Below are positions 21,895 through 29,232 of a stretch of DNA of 29,232 bases, piece by piece. Each line of letters starts with the position of its first letter. The first letter of the stretch is position 1. The notes under the pieces were generated by a model that saw only the letters and a program-made list of their open reading frames with translations, was not told the origin of the DNA and ran no database searches. Made by a program: the position numbers and the translations under genes. The DNA comes from Nitrospirota bacterium (lineage in GTDB: Bacteria > Nitrospinota_A > UBA7883 > JACRGQ01): the NCBI GenBank assembly GCA_024275955.1, contig JAJRYD010000011.1, positions 1 to 29,232 on the forward strand. Reading direction: 5' to 3'.

Positions 21895-23265
21895 ATGCCA
21901 CAAATAGAACAGATACTTGTGGTCGACGACGACAGGGAGATGTGCGCCGCGATTTCCGAAGCACTCGCACGTTCCGGCTACGGGGTGGAAACCGCCCATA
22001 ACGGGGAAGATGCGCTTAGCCGGCTTGAGAACGGCAGTTTTTCCCTTGTGGTAAGCGACGTAAAGATGCCGAGGATGGACGGCCTTGAACTGCTTGAAAA
22101 AATTAAAGCCTCATCGCCGGAAATGCCGGTAATACTTGTTACCGCCTACGGCAAGGAAGCCGAGACAATGGAAAAAGTTAAACATCGGGCCGATGACTAC
22201 CTTTTAAAACCTTTCTCCGCCGAAGAGCTGGAAAGCTCCATAAAAAAACAGCTCAAAGAAAAAGAGGAAACTACAAAACAAAAACCTGTTCCAATGCCTA
22301 ACCCAGCTCACGGGGCATCAAAAGACAGGGAAATAATCACTAACGATTCAAAGATGCTTGAAGTTCTCGACATTCTAAAAAGGACAGCCGCCTCGAAAGC
22401 TTCGGTGCTTATACAGGGGGAAAGCGGAACAGGCAAGGAGCTGATAGCGAGATATATCCATAATAAGAGCGACAGGGCAGATGGGCCATTCGTGGCGGTA
22501 AACTGTGCCGCCCTGCCGGAAGCACTGCTTGAGAGCGAGCTGTTCGGGCATGAAAAAGGGGCATTCACCGGAGCTATTTCCAGAAAAATAGGGAAATTCG
22601 AGATGGCTGACGGAGGGACGATACTCTTAGACGAAATAACCGAAATGCAGGTGGAGCTTCAGGCAAAACTGCTTAGGGTTATACAGGAAAAGGAAGTAGA
22701 CAGAGTCGGCGGAGGGGCGGCTATACCTATAGATGTCCGCGTGGTGGCAACCACGAACCTCGACGCGCAAAAAGCGATTGCCGACGACAAGTTTAGAGAA
22801 GATCTCTACTTCCGCCTAAACGTAATCCCTATTCTAGTGCCGCCGCTTAGGGAACGGCCGGATGACGTTACCCTGCTTTCAAAGTATTTCATGCTTAAGT
22901 TTTCCAACGAGTCGGGGAAAACCGTTACCGGCATAAGCGCGAAAACCGAAGAACTGCTAAGAAAACTAAAGTGGAGAGGCAATGTAAGAGAGCTTGAAAA
23001 CGTCATGGAAAGAGCTGTACTGTTATGTCGAGACGACATAATCGAGCAGGAAGACCTTTTCCTTACATCTACATCGCCGGAAACCAAAGAAACAAAAGAT
23101 GAATCAATATTCGACAGTACATTGGAAGAGATGGAACGCAAAATGATACTCGGCACTCTGGAAAAAGTAGAAGACAACCGCACCAAAGCGGCGGAGATTC
23201 TTGGCATCTCCATAAGAACACTGCGCAATAAACTTAATATCTACAAAGAAGTCGAGCCTAGATAA
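21895..23265 (+). CDS. NtrC-family sigma-54-dependent response regulator
   Basis: 456 residues with all three domains. Receiver 5-125: ILVVDDDRE, phospho-acceptor D55 in LVVSDVKMPRMDG, lysine in DDYLLKPFS. AAA+ domain about 150-385: Walker A GESGTGKE, the sigma-54 contact loop GAFTGA (in HEKGAFTGAISRK), Walker B GGTILLDEI, arginine-finger region FREDLYFRLNVIP, WRGNVRELENVMERAV. C-terminal Fis-type HTH: NRTKAAEILGISIRTLRNKL. The receiver appears fully functional. The C-terminal helix resembles FlrC/PilR-type regulators. Its kinase is not in the window. It is the obvious local candidate to act on the pilA sigma-54 promoter, though 8 kb away. The downstream gene starts 30 bases later. Confidence 0.95.
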   Translation: MPQIEQILVVDDDREMCAAISEALARSGYGVETAHNGEDALSRLENGSFSLVVSDVKMPRMDGLELLEKIKASSPEMPVILVTAYGKEAETMEKVKHRADDYLLKPFSAEELESSIKKQLKEKEETTKQKPVPMPNPAHGASKDREIITNDSKMLEVLDILKRTAASKASVLIQGESGTGKELIARYIHNKSDRADGPFVAVNCAALPEALLESELFGHEKGAFTGAISRKIGKFEMADGGTILLDEITEMQVELQAKLLRVIQEKEVDRVGGGAAIPIDVRVVATTNLDAQKAIADDKFREDLYFRLNVIPILVPPLRERPDDVTLLSKYFMLKFSNESGKTVTGISAKTEELLRKLKWRGNVRELENVMERAVLLCRDDIIEQEDLFLTSTSPETKETKDESIFDSTLEEMERKMILGTLEKVEDNRTKAAEILGISIRTLRNKLNIYKEVEPR

Positions 23266-23294
23266 ACCTCGGCGCTTATGAAGGAACATTAAAT

Positions 23295-24296
23295 ATGGAA
23301 GACAGATTCAATTCTCTGGGAAGGTTTCTTAAAAAAACGTTCGGAGAAAGAGTTCATAGAGCAAATATAAACATACCCGGCAAAAAGTTTGAAACAGAGG
23401 AAACGCCGGAAGGCTACGCGCTCTGCCTGGGAGGCCCTCTGGAAGCTCCTGTATCTACAGGAGAAACATTATCCGTAAAAGAGCAACTGCGAAAAGCAAA
23501 GGAAAGAATAAGAACCAAGTTCAAAATCGGTAAATACATCATACATTTCCATTCGCGTACCGGCGAATATCTAAGCCTCAAGACGATAGAAGATACTATC
23601 GAAACAACCCTTCAGGATAACGAAATAATAGGCCTGAACTTCACTGTGAGGATGAATCATCTCGATAATGATATGACAAGTCTCCTCTCCAAAACTTCTA
23701 AATATATATATCTATGGCTTGAAACCGGCATATACACGGCAAACGATTCGACGCTGGAAAAGCTCGGCGCAAACTTCAGGTTTAGCGATGTGTTAGAAAA
23801 AATGGAAGCTCTAATGAGAAAAAACATACAGGCCTCCCCGCATATAGTTTTAGGTCTACCGGGTGAAACAGACGAAATGATGCGGCAAACGATGGAAAAA
23901 GTTTCGACCATGCTTGTAAAGGGAGTGAACATGCAGCATTTCTGCATGCACAACGGCTCGCCATTCGCGCAAGCATACAATAATAATGAAATAAAACTGC
24001 TGTCGCAAAAAGAATATGTTTCATTAGCGTGCGATTTTATAGAAATCCTGCCTCCGAAAATTGTCCTGCGCAGAATAGTCGGCGAAATGCCTCACCAATC
24101 TCTTCTTGGGCCGGAGTGGACCAAAAACAAACGGGAAAGCATTACCGCAATAAGCGAAGAGATGGAAAGAAGAAACAGCCGTCAGGGATGCAAAAACCGA
24201 TTGTACGAGTACGAGGTTATGAACAGCTATCAAAACGGGGAGCCGGAAAAAAAGGAAACAGTTTTAGAAACAGCAAAGCCGGCGGCGAATGACTAA
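23295..24296 (+). CDS. TIGR01212/YhcC-family protein lacking radical-SAM cluster cysteines
   Basis: 333 residues following the YhcC/TIGR01212 layout along their length: NSLGRFLKKTFGERVHRANI near 6, KYIIHFHSRTGEYLS near 80, YIYLWLETGIYTANDSTLEK near 139, NIQASPHIVLGLPGETDEMM near 175, VNMQHFCMHNGSPFAQAY near 205, LPPKIVLRRIVGEMPHQSL near 245, and LGPEWTKNKRESI near 268. Where relatives carry the iron-sulfur motif (CPNR...GGCxxC after the GERV segment) this protein has KFETEETPEGYALCLGGPLE, with a single cysteine. It should not bind a 4Fe-4S cluster and is probably not a radical-SAM enzyme. AAGGA lies 9 bases before ATG 23295. It appears to be in one unit with the NtrC-type gene. Confidence 0.8.
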   Translation: MEDRFNSLGRFLKKTFGERVHRANINIPGKKFETEETPEGYALCLGGPLEAPVSTGETLSVKEQLRKAKERIRTKFKIGKYIIHFHSRTGEYLSLKTIEDTIETTLQDNEIIGLNFTVRMNHLDNDMTSLLSKTSKYIYLWLETGIYTANDSTLEKLGANFRFSDVLEKMEALMRKNIQASPHIVLGLPGETDEMMRQTMEKVSTMLVKGVNMQHFCMHNGSPFAQAYNNNEIKLLSQKEYVSLACDFIEILPPKIVLRRIVGEMPHQSLLGPEWTKNKRESITAISEEMERRNSRQGCKNRLYEYEVMNSYQNGEPEKKETVLETAKPAAND

Positions 24297-24386
24297 CCTG
24301 CCGCCTGCTATTATCCTAAGCATATACAGCACTACAAAGGAACTCGCAGACTGCGGAAAACTTTTCAAAATCGACTCGGAATAAAA

Positions 24387-25547
24387 GTGACTAGGAAAAT
24401 TTTTCTGTCTCTAGCTGTTTTTTTCATCACCAGCATAACTGTTCACGCTCAAGCAGGCCTGACAGAAATAGACGTACTGCTTGACGGAGAGGCCCCCGGC
24501 GCGAGGCTTTCATCCTCGGATATCATTATCGTAAGGTTTCTCAAAACCGGAAAAAGATTAAACATCGGCAAAGTGAAAAAAATCTCCGTAAAATATCACC
24601 CCAAAGGAGTAATGGTAAACGGTTTGGTGTTTCCGGTAAGAAAGATAAGGGTAGATTCTATCAACAGCACTATCTCTTTTAAAGGAAAACGATACGGAGG
24701 ATATTTTATAATACGCCCTTCCGGAAAAAGACGGGTAGATGTATTAAACCGTGTTGATTTGGAGACCTACGTTAAAGGAGTGGTGCCGGGTGAAATGCCG
24801 GTAAAATGGCCTCTTGAGGCTTTAAAGGCTCAGGCTGTCGCGGCACGGACATACGCCCTTTATCAAAAAACGCAAAGAGATAAAAGCAATTACGACGTTA
24901 TGCCGAACACTAACGACCAAGTTTACACAGGGCTGGAAAAAAGAACCAAGCTTACCGACAAAGCTGTCGACGAAACAAGAGGTATGGTTCTTACATACAA
25001 AAACAGGCTTATCAAAACCTACTATCACTCAACGGCGGGAACGAGAACCGAAAACGGCGGCGCGGTCTTCAAAGACGGCAACGTCCCATACCTCAAAAGC
25101 GTTGTCTGCCCCTACAGCAAGGAATCGCCAGCCTATAGGTGGACAGAAAAAATCCGCTACACCGATATAAAAAAGGCTTTCACTAAAGCAGGAATAAACA
25201 CAGGAACTATTACAAAAGTATCGGCTAAGGGGCGCACAAAGTCTGGAAGGCTAAGGCAGATAATTCTGCACGCCAAGCCGCGCAACATGAAAATGCCGGC
25301 CACGGAGTTTAGAAAAATAATCGGCTCCCAAAAAATAAAGAGTACATGGTTCCGTGTAAAAAACGCTGGCGGCAAGCTGTTGCTCGCGGGAAGAGGGTAC
25401 GGGCATGGCGTTGGCATGTGCCAGTGGGGAGCAAAAGGAATGGCGGAAAAAAAATGGGGCTTTAAAAAAATCCTCCACTACTACTACGCCGGAACGCAAA
25501 TTAAACCTGCAGAGTTTTTAAGCGTGCGGGGTTCGACATCTCGCTAA
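24387..25547 (+). CDS. SpoIID/LytB-domain exported protein (likely peptidoglycan lytic transglycosylase)
   Basis: 386 residues with signal peptide KIFLSLAVFFITSITVHAQA. The SpoIID domain spans about 110-360: LETYVKGVVPGEMP with the catalytic-type Glu, WPLEALKAQAVAARTYALYQ, NTNDQVYTGLE, TRGMVLTYKNRLIKTYYHST, AGTRTENGG, and GRGYGHGVGMCQWGAKGMAE near 345. In sporulating bacteria SpoIID cuts denuded glycan; in diderm non-sporulators related proteins act on cell-wall glycan. Start GTG 24387 yields the signal peptide. Its stop lies inside the likely 5' end of queA. Confidence 0.85.
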   Translation: MTRKIFLSLAVFFITSITVHAQAGLTEIDVLLDGEAPGARLSSSDIIIVRFLKTGKRLNIGKVKKISVKYHPKGVMVNGLVFPVRKIRVDSINSTISFKGKRYGGYFIIRPSGKRRVDVLNRVDLETYVKGVVPGEMPVKWPLEALKAQAVAARTYALYQKTQRDKSNYDVMPNTNDQVYTGLEKRTKLTDKAVDETRGMVLTYKNRLIKTYYHSTAGTRTENGGAVFKDGNVPYLKSVVCPYSKESPAYRWTEKIRYTDIKKAFTKAGINTGTITKVSAKGRTKSGRLRQIILHAKPRNMKMPATEFRKIIGSQKIKSTWFRVKNAGGKLLLAGRGYGHGVGMCQWGAKGMAEKKWGFKKILHYYYAGTQIKPAEFLSVRGSTSR

Positions 25548-25567
25548 AGCTGTCCGACTACCGCTAC

Positions 25568-26563
25568 ATGCTTCCAAAGGAAAGAGTAGCTATCTACCCT
25601 GCGGAAAGGCGGGACGACTCTCGCCTTATGCTACTTCGCAAAGAAGAAAGCTTTAATGCTTTGGATTATTATTTTAAAGACCTGCCGTCGCTCCTATCAG
25701 AAGGAGACGCTCTGGTGCTTAACGAAACAAAGGTTAAACCGCTAAGGATTTTCGGCACCGCCGATAACGGCACTAACGTAGAACTGTTAATCGCAGAATA
25801 TTCCAAAGCGGGGCAGGCAAAGGCGTTGGTAAAAGGCTTGAAAAAACTTAAAAAAGGGATGTTGGTGAACTTTGGTGACGGGTTGAGCGGAGAGTTTCTC
25901 CATAGAGATAACGTTTTTGGAGTTTTTTCTTTTAACATAAAAGAAGAACCGCTAGAAAGATGGCTTAAGAAAAACGGCCATACGCCTTTGCCTCCATATA
26001 TAAACAGAAATGATGAAGAGCTGGATAAAGAACGCTACCAAACCATTTTTGCCAAAAATGGAACCTCTTGCGCCGCTCCTACCGCGGGGCTTCACTTCAC
26101 CGAAAAGCTTTTTAAAGAGCTTAACGCCAAAGGAGTGAAGATACACAAGATATCTCTTCATGTAGGGCCGGGGACATTCCGCCCTGTAACATCGAACGAT
26201 ATCACCAAGCACAAGCTTGACGAAGAGGAGGCAGACGTTCCAGAAGAACTTTTCCGTAAGCTAATGAAGACAAAATCAAAAGGCGGGCGGGTGATAGCTG
26301 TCGGCACCACGACAACCCGCGCTCTGGAAACAACCGCAAGAAACGGCGGAAGCTTTAGAGGGAAAACAGGGCTTTTTATATATCCCGGTTTTGAATTCAA
26401 AATTATAGACGGGCTTATAACAAACTTCCATCTGCCGGAATCATCACTCCTAATGCTGGTATCGGCACTTGCGGGGCGTAAGAATGTTTTAAAAGCGTAC
26501 GAGGAAGCTGTAAGAAAGGAGTACCGTTTCTATTCCTACGGCGACGCGATGCTGATAATCTAA
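25568..26563 (+). CDS. queA: S-adenosylmethionine:tRNA ribosyltransferase-isomerase
   Basis: 331 residues from ATG 25568. It transfers the ribosyl part of SAM to 7-aminomethyl-7-deazaguanine in tRNA, making epoxyqueuosine. Clear landmarks: YPAERRDDSRLMLL near 11, LVLNETKVKPLRIFG near 49, EERYQTIFA-like block KERYQTIFAKNGTSCAAPTA near 154, GLHFTEKLF near 174, SLHVGPGTFRPVTS near 197, GTTTTRALETTAR near 247, FPGFEF-like YPGFEFKIIDGLITNFHLPE near 275, SSLLMLVSALAG. Homologues start a little earlier (KLSDYRY...); in frame upstream there is FDISLKLSDYRY with no ATG/GTG/TTG. Initiation at ATC 25538 or CTG 25550 is possible. It overlaps the next, convergent gene by 4 bases. Confidence 0.95.
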   Translation: MLPKERVAIYPAERRDDSRLMLLRKEESFNALDYYFKDLPSLLSEGDALVLNETKVKPLRIFGTADNGTNVELLIAEYSKAGQAKALVKGLKKLKKGMLVNFGDGLSGEFLHRDNVFGVFSFNIKEEPLERWLKKNGHTPLPPYINRNDEELDKERYQTIFAKNGTSCAAPTAGLHFTEKLFKELNAKGVKIHKISLHVGPGTFRPVTSNDITKHKLDEEEADVPEELFRKLMKTKSKGGRVIAVGTTTTRALETTARNGGSFRGKTGLFIYPGFEFKIIDGLITNFHLPESSLLMLVSALAGRKNVLKAYEEAVRKEYRFYSYGDAMLII

Positions 26564-27246
26564 ATCTCCATCGTCTCGCCGAACCGCAGTACCCTCCCCA
26601 TCGCGCCATTCGTCTCTATCTTTTTCACAAACTCCTTTGGGTCGGCCTGTATTACGGGGAATGTACTATAGTGCATCGGTATAGTAAGGGCTGGGCTTAA
26701 AAATTCTACAGCTTTCACAGCGTCGTCTATCCCCATGGTAAAGTTATCGCCTATCGGAAGGAGGGCAACGTCGATATCATTCCTCTCGCCTATCAGCTTC
26801 ATATCTAGGAACAGGCCGGTATCTCCGGCATGGTAAACGGTTTTGCCGTCAGCGGTTATAAGGAACCCGCATGGGTTGCCGCCGTATTCGATACCATTAT
26901 CTCCCGGTAGGCCGGAGCCGTGATGGGCAATCGTCAGCTTCACCCGCCCGAAATCGAAGCCGTACCCGCCGCCGATATGCATAGGATGTATCTTTTTTAC
27001 CCCTTTCGACTGGGCCAAAAGAGCTGTCTCGAACGGAGCTATCAGTGTCGCGCCGTTATTCTTCGCTATCAACACAGAGTCGCCAAAGTGATCTGCGTGG
27101 GCGTGGGTAAGGAGGATGTAATCTACCTTTATATCTTCCGCTTTTATAGCGGCATTTTCGTTGCCTGTAAGGAATGGGTCTATAATAAGGCGTGCCTTGC
27201 TGGTTTCTATCTCAAAAACATCGTGGCTATGGTAGGTTATTTTCAT
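26560..27246 (-). CDS. UPF0173-type metal-dependent hydrolase (metallo-beta-lactamase fold)
   Basis: 228 residues from ATG 27246, chosen because GAGGAG lies 9 bases upstream and MKITYHSHDVFEIET fits the family start; a longer open frame from 27285 is less likely. Metal site: LLTHAHADHFGD near 46, the later histidine in MHIGG/LTIAHHGSGLPG near 105, VYHAGDTGLFLDMKLIG near 139, and TIPMHYSTFPVIQADP near 190. These cover the expected zinc ligands. UPF0173 proteins are cytoplasmic hydrolases of unknown substrate. It is convergent with queA and shares 4 bases with it. Confidence 0.9.
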   Translation of the reverse strand: MKITYHSHDVFEIETSKARLIIDPFLTGNENAAIKAEDIKVDYILLTHAHADHFGDSVLIAKNNGATLIAPFETALLAQSKGVKKIHPMHIGGGYGFDFGRVKLTIAHHGSGLPGDNGIEYGGNPCGFLITADGKTVYHAGDTGLFLDMKLIGERNDIDVALLPIGDNFTMGIDDAVKAVEFLSPALTIPMHYSTFPVIQADPKEFVKKIETNGAMGRVLRFGETMEI

Positions 27247-27305
27247 TTTGAACCGCTCCTCTATTATTTTTACACCTGTAGGCATATATTAGCAAAAAAA
27301 TGGCA

Positions 27306-27344
27306 AAATTACGCCCTTTGGCATATAATGCCTCCCTTCTCTCG
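27306..27344 (+). promoter_or_regulatory. Possible promoter of the small basic-protein gene
   Basis: A perfect TATAAT occurs in TTTGGCATATAATGCC at about 27324-27329, 17 bases after TGGCAA, a poor -35. Transcription from here would begin near 27337, downstream of the ATG at 27300, which supports the later TTG start of the next gene. Confidence 0.4.
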
Positions 27345-27398
27345 GCGATAGACAGCTGGGCCGATTTTGTAATGTGTAAGCACTCGGAGGAATTAAAA

Positions 27399-27623
27399 TT
27401 GAAGACAGACCTAAAAACAATCGAAGAAAAGCTTGGAAAAGCTAAAGAAGCGCTGAAAGGCAAAGAAAAGAACGAACTAAGGGATGCCCGCAAAAGGGTT
27501 AAAAGGCTTCAAAGAAAGAAAAGCAAGAGAGAGACTGCCGTCAAAAAGGCCGAAATAAAAACCAAAGGCAAGAAAAAAGCGCCGGAAGCAAACGCAAAAC
27601 CTGCCGAAGCAAAAGCAGAATAA
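27399..27623 (+). CDS. Small basic Lys/Ala-rich coiled-coil protein
   Basis: 74 residues from TTG 27399, which has GGAGG 8 bases upstream; the earlier ATG at 27300 lies ahead of the likely promoter and lacks a ribosome site. It reads KTDLKTIEEKLGKAKEALKG, then RDARKRVKRLQRKKSKR, and ends in a Lys/Ala/Glu-rich low-complexity tail (KKAPEANAKPAEAKAE). The first 50 residues could form one charged helix or coiled coil. Very high pI suggests nucleic-acid binding or ribosome association, as an inference only. No family recognised. A 39-base repeat begins 3 bases after the stop. Confidence 0.6.
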   Translation: MKTDLKTIEEKLGKAKEALKGKEKNELRDARKRVKRLQRKKSKRETAVKKAEIKTKGKKKAPEANAKPAEAKAE

Positions 27624-27625
27624 CC

Positions 27626-27769
27626 CCACGCAGGGGCGTGGAGCCGGTTCTCACAGGTGGAGAATAAAACTTTTGGCAGTTCCGAATATATTTCCACAAT
27701 AGCCAAAGGCAAGCAGACACGCAATGCGTGCCACGCAGGGGCGTGGAGCCGGTTCTCACAGGTGGAGAA
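27626..27769. repeat. Two identical 39-bp repeats with internal palindromes
   Basis: Copies at 27626-27664 and 27731-27769 are identical over 39 bases, beginning CCACGCAGGGGCGTGGAGCC and ending CACAGGTGGAGAA. Each contains CCACGC/GCGTGG, and GTTCTC/GAGAA(C) forms a second hairpin. The 66 bases between end in ACACGCAATGCGTG, another palindrome. The CCACGCA-type hairpin recurs at 20086-20100. They look like dispersed REP-type repeats. Confidence 0.8.
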
Positions 27770-27783
27770 CAGCGTAATCTGCA

Positions 27784-28611
27784 ATGACGAGGCACGACAT
27801 TAAACAAGCAACTACCCTCAAGCAGGGACTGGAAAAACTTTACAAACTGTTCGACCGCTCCTTCATCTCCCCCGACCCGCTTGAATGCGTTCCATTAAAA
27901 GGAAATTTTAAAGATAAAGAGCTCTCCGCGTTCATAGCGGCCAGCTTCGCCTACGGCAGGGCGGAGCTTATAGTTAAAACTGTCGGCTATATTTTAGGCG
28001 AGCTGGGTGGCAAACCGCACGCGACACTGATGTCGGGCAGATACAAAACGAAATTCAAAAATTTTAAATACCGTTTCCATAAACGGGCCGACCTCTTATG
28101 GTTTTTGGGGCGGTTAGCAAAAATTTATGCAGAGTATGGAACATTGGAAAAAGCTTTTCTTAAGGGCGGCGATAATCAAAAAGATAGGCTCAGAAATTTC
28201 TCGCAGTTTTTTAACGGTGCTGGAAAGCTGACGCAGGCAAAAAAGTTCCTCGTCCCATCCCCTGCCGGCAGTTCGGCATGCAAACGGCTAAACCTATTCT
28301 TAAGATGGATGGTACGAAAAGATTCGCTCGACCTCGGCCTATGGGAAAAAGCTAGTCCGGCAGACCTTATAATCCCGCTTGATGTTCATGTTCATAGGAT
28401 AGCTACTAGGATAGGCTTAGTGAGCGACGGCCCGGCAAACTATAAACGGGCCGAAGAGCTAACCGCCAACCTTAGGCTTATGAACGCTAACGACCCTGTG
28501 CGGTACGACTTTGCTATCTGCTCGCTTGGCAAGCTTGGGCATTGCGGCAAAACGCTGGTTAAAGAAAAATGTATTAAATGTGTTTTACGAGGGCATTGCT
28601 CGGAAATCTAG
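27784..28611 (+). CDS. TIGR02757 (DUF2400) family protein
   Basis: 275 residues, the usual length for the family. Landmarks: FIAASFAYGRAELIVKTVGY near 50, RFHKRADLLWFL near 98, KRLNLFLRWMVRKDSLDLGL near 167, ASPADLIIPLDVHVHRIATR near 189, DPVRYDFAICSLG near 235, and a C-terminal cysteine set CGKTLVKEKCIKCVLRGHC. The arrangement recalls HhH-GPD DNA glycosylases with a terminal iron-sulfur cluster, but the function of TIGR02757 is unknown to me. ATG 27784 has no obvious ribosome site; it starts 15 bases after the second 39-bp repeat. Confidence 0.85.
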   Translation: MTRHDIKQATTLKQGLEKLYKLFDRSFISPDPLECVPLKGNFKDKELSAFIAASFAYGRAELIVKTVGYILGELGGKPHATLMSGRYKTKFKNFKYRFHKRADLLWFLGRLAKIYAEYGTLEKAFLKGGDNQKDRLRNFSQFFNGAGKLTQAKKFLVPSPAGSSACKRLNLFLRWMVRKDSLDLGLWEKASPADLIIPLDVHVHRIATRIGLVSDGPANYKRAEELTANLRLMNANDPVRYDFAICSLGKLGHCGKTLVKEKCIKCVLRGHCSEI

Positions 28612-28638
28612 TAGGTGAGGGGAAATGCTATAGTAACT

Positions 28639-29211
28639 TTATCTCAAATTTGAATCAATTAGGGCAATGATCTCTTCTGTACGTTCAGAGAGGAAGGATT
28701 CATAGTTGTCATCCCTATATATCTCCTTTTTTGCCGGTAGCAAGTTACTTTCCAGAATATCAATAAACTGACCCTGTGGAACGATGTTTGTAAAATAATC
28801 AGATGGCGCTTTATCAGAAATAATTTTATTTGAGGCTGAAGGTAAGATGCAAAAGTTACACAAAGAACTTCTCTTAGAGGAATCAACCTGCTTTGAACGA
28901 AGAAAGCCATCTGGAAATACATGGTGATATTCTTTCTTATTGAAAGAGGATAGGGAATCTCCTGTATCAACCGTTGAGCCATTCACTAAATCTTTAGACT
29001 GTTTACTTGCAAGGAGAACGATAAAAGCTCTAGAAAATGGGTTACCTTTTAGAAATTTAGTCTCCTTCAAAATCTCTACTGTAACCGAGTGTTTTAACTT
29101 GTAATTCCTCGCAGCTTGCTGCGGGGTGAGATTCCTTATATAAGGAGTGGATGGGAACGCTCCGGCGAAGTAGACATAATGTATATCAAATTCACTATCA
29201 TTTTGTGACCC
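28639..29211 (-). pseudogene. C-terminal remnant of a DUF262/DUF1524 (GmrSD-like) HNH protein
   Basis: The frame is open from the TAG at 29214-29212 down to the stop at 28639, about 190 codons, with no ATG or GTG and only a TTG at 29070. It reads DIHYVYFAGAFPSTPYIRN, LTPQQAARNYKL, FLKGNPFSRAFIVLLA, then the HNH block NKKEYHHVFPDGFL, CNFCILPSASNKIISDKAPS and DYF. In GmrSD-type defence nucleases the N-terminal DUF262 half is required to bind and hydrolyse nucleotide, and the C-terminal HNH half cuts DNA. Only the latter is visible. The TAG may be a true lesion; too little DNA remains beyond it to see whether homology continues. Confidence 0.65.
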
Positions 29212-29232
29212 CTATAAAGTATCGCAAAGGGA

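Noticed and set aside
27626-27769. Possible CRISPR array
   Set aside because: Only two repeat units, a 66-base spacer containing palindromes, and no cas gene nearby.
27509-27807. Minus-strand frames repeating FSTCENRLHAPAW
   Set aside because: The repeated peptide is the 39-bp DNA repeat read twice, and both frames lie mostly over the basic-protein gene.
1-29232. tRNA, rRNA or riboswitch genes
   Set aside because: I scanned the intergenic gaps for cloverleaf ends, CCA-type boundaries and known switch cores and saw none I could support.

Overview
The window looks like a diderm (Gram-negative-type) bacterial chromosome at about 45% GC by eye. Supporting genes are a GT9 LPS heptosyltransferase, a TonB protein, a type IV pilin with a sigma-54 promoter, an NtrC-family activator and a membrane-anchored pentaheme cytochrome. 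The clearest metabolic marker is aclBA, the two-subunit ATP-citrate lyase of the reductive TCA cycle. Homologues of the tetrahydromethanopterin-linked C1 genes fhcD (ftr) and fhcA (fwdA) lie nearby. The phylum cannot be fixed from sequence alone; Nitrospinota-, Nitrospirota- or Desulfobacterota-like lineages would fit.

Layout. 1-1300: start of a transposase running off the left edge, an exported protein and a YdjM-like membrane protein. 1363-4563: aclBA with a recognisable promoter and terminator. 4693-5422: a GIY-YIG protein and a 59-residue protein. 5619-9671: fhcD, two paralogous exported proteins and fhcA. 9679-10767: tonB, interrupted by an in-frame TAG and apparently co-transcribed with fhcA. 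10899-16668: a TMTC-like TPR membrane protein, the cytochrome, the pilin, a thioredoxin-fold protein, an exported TPR protein and the heptosyltransferase. 16780-18607: a pseudo-receiver/ATPase regulator followed by a wrecked ECF sigma/anti-sigma pair. 18765-21774: arsM, hairpin repeats, a TIM-barrel isomerase and a second YdjM-like protein. 21895-27623: NtrC-type regulator, a cysteine-less radical-SAM relative, SpoIID-like protein, QueA, a metallo-beta-lactamase-fold hydrolase and a small basic protein. 27784-29214: a TIGR02757 protein and the C-terminal remnant of a DUF262/DUF1524 HNH protein at the right edge.

A theme is small mobile DNA and gene decay. Four copies of a non-coding element of about 130 bp with terminal inverted repeats (a MITE) occur in the window. 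One sits inside the anti-sigma gene and is flanked by a TCAA duplication; removing it restores the reading frame exactly. Another fills the divergent promoter region of fhcD. Other decay includes the transposase/sigma chimera, the tonB amber codon, a duplicated fhcD 3' end and the 5'-truncated HNH gene. Two proteins keep their fold but have lost catalytic residues: the receiver domain at 16780 and the radical-SAM relative at 23295.
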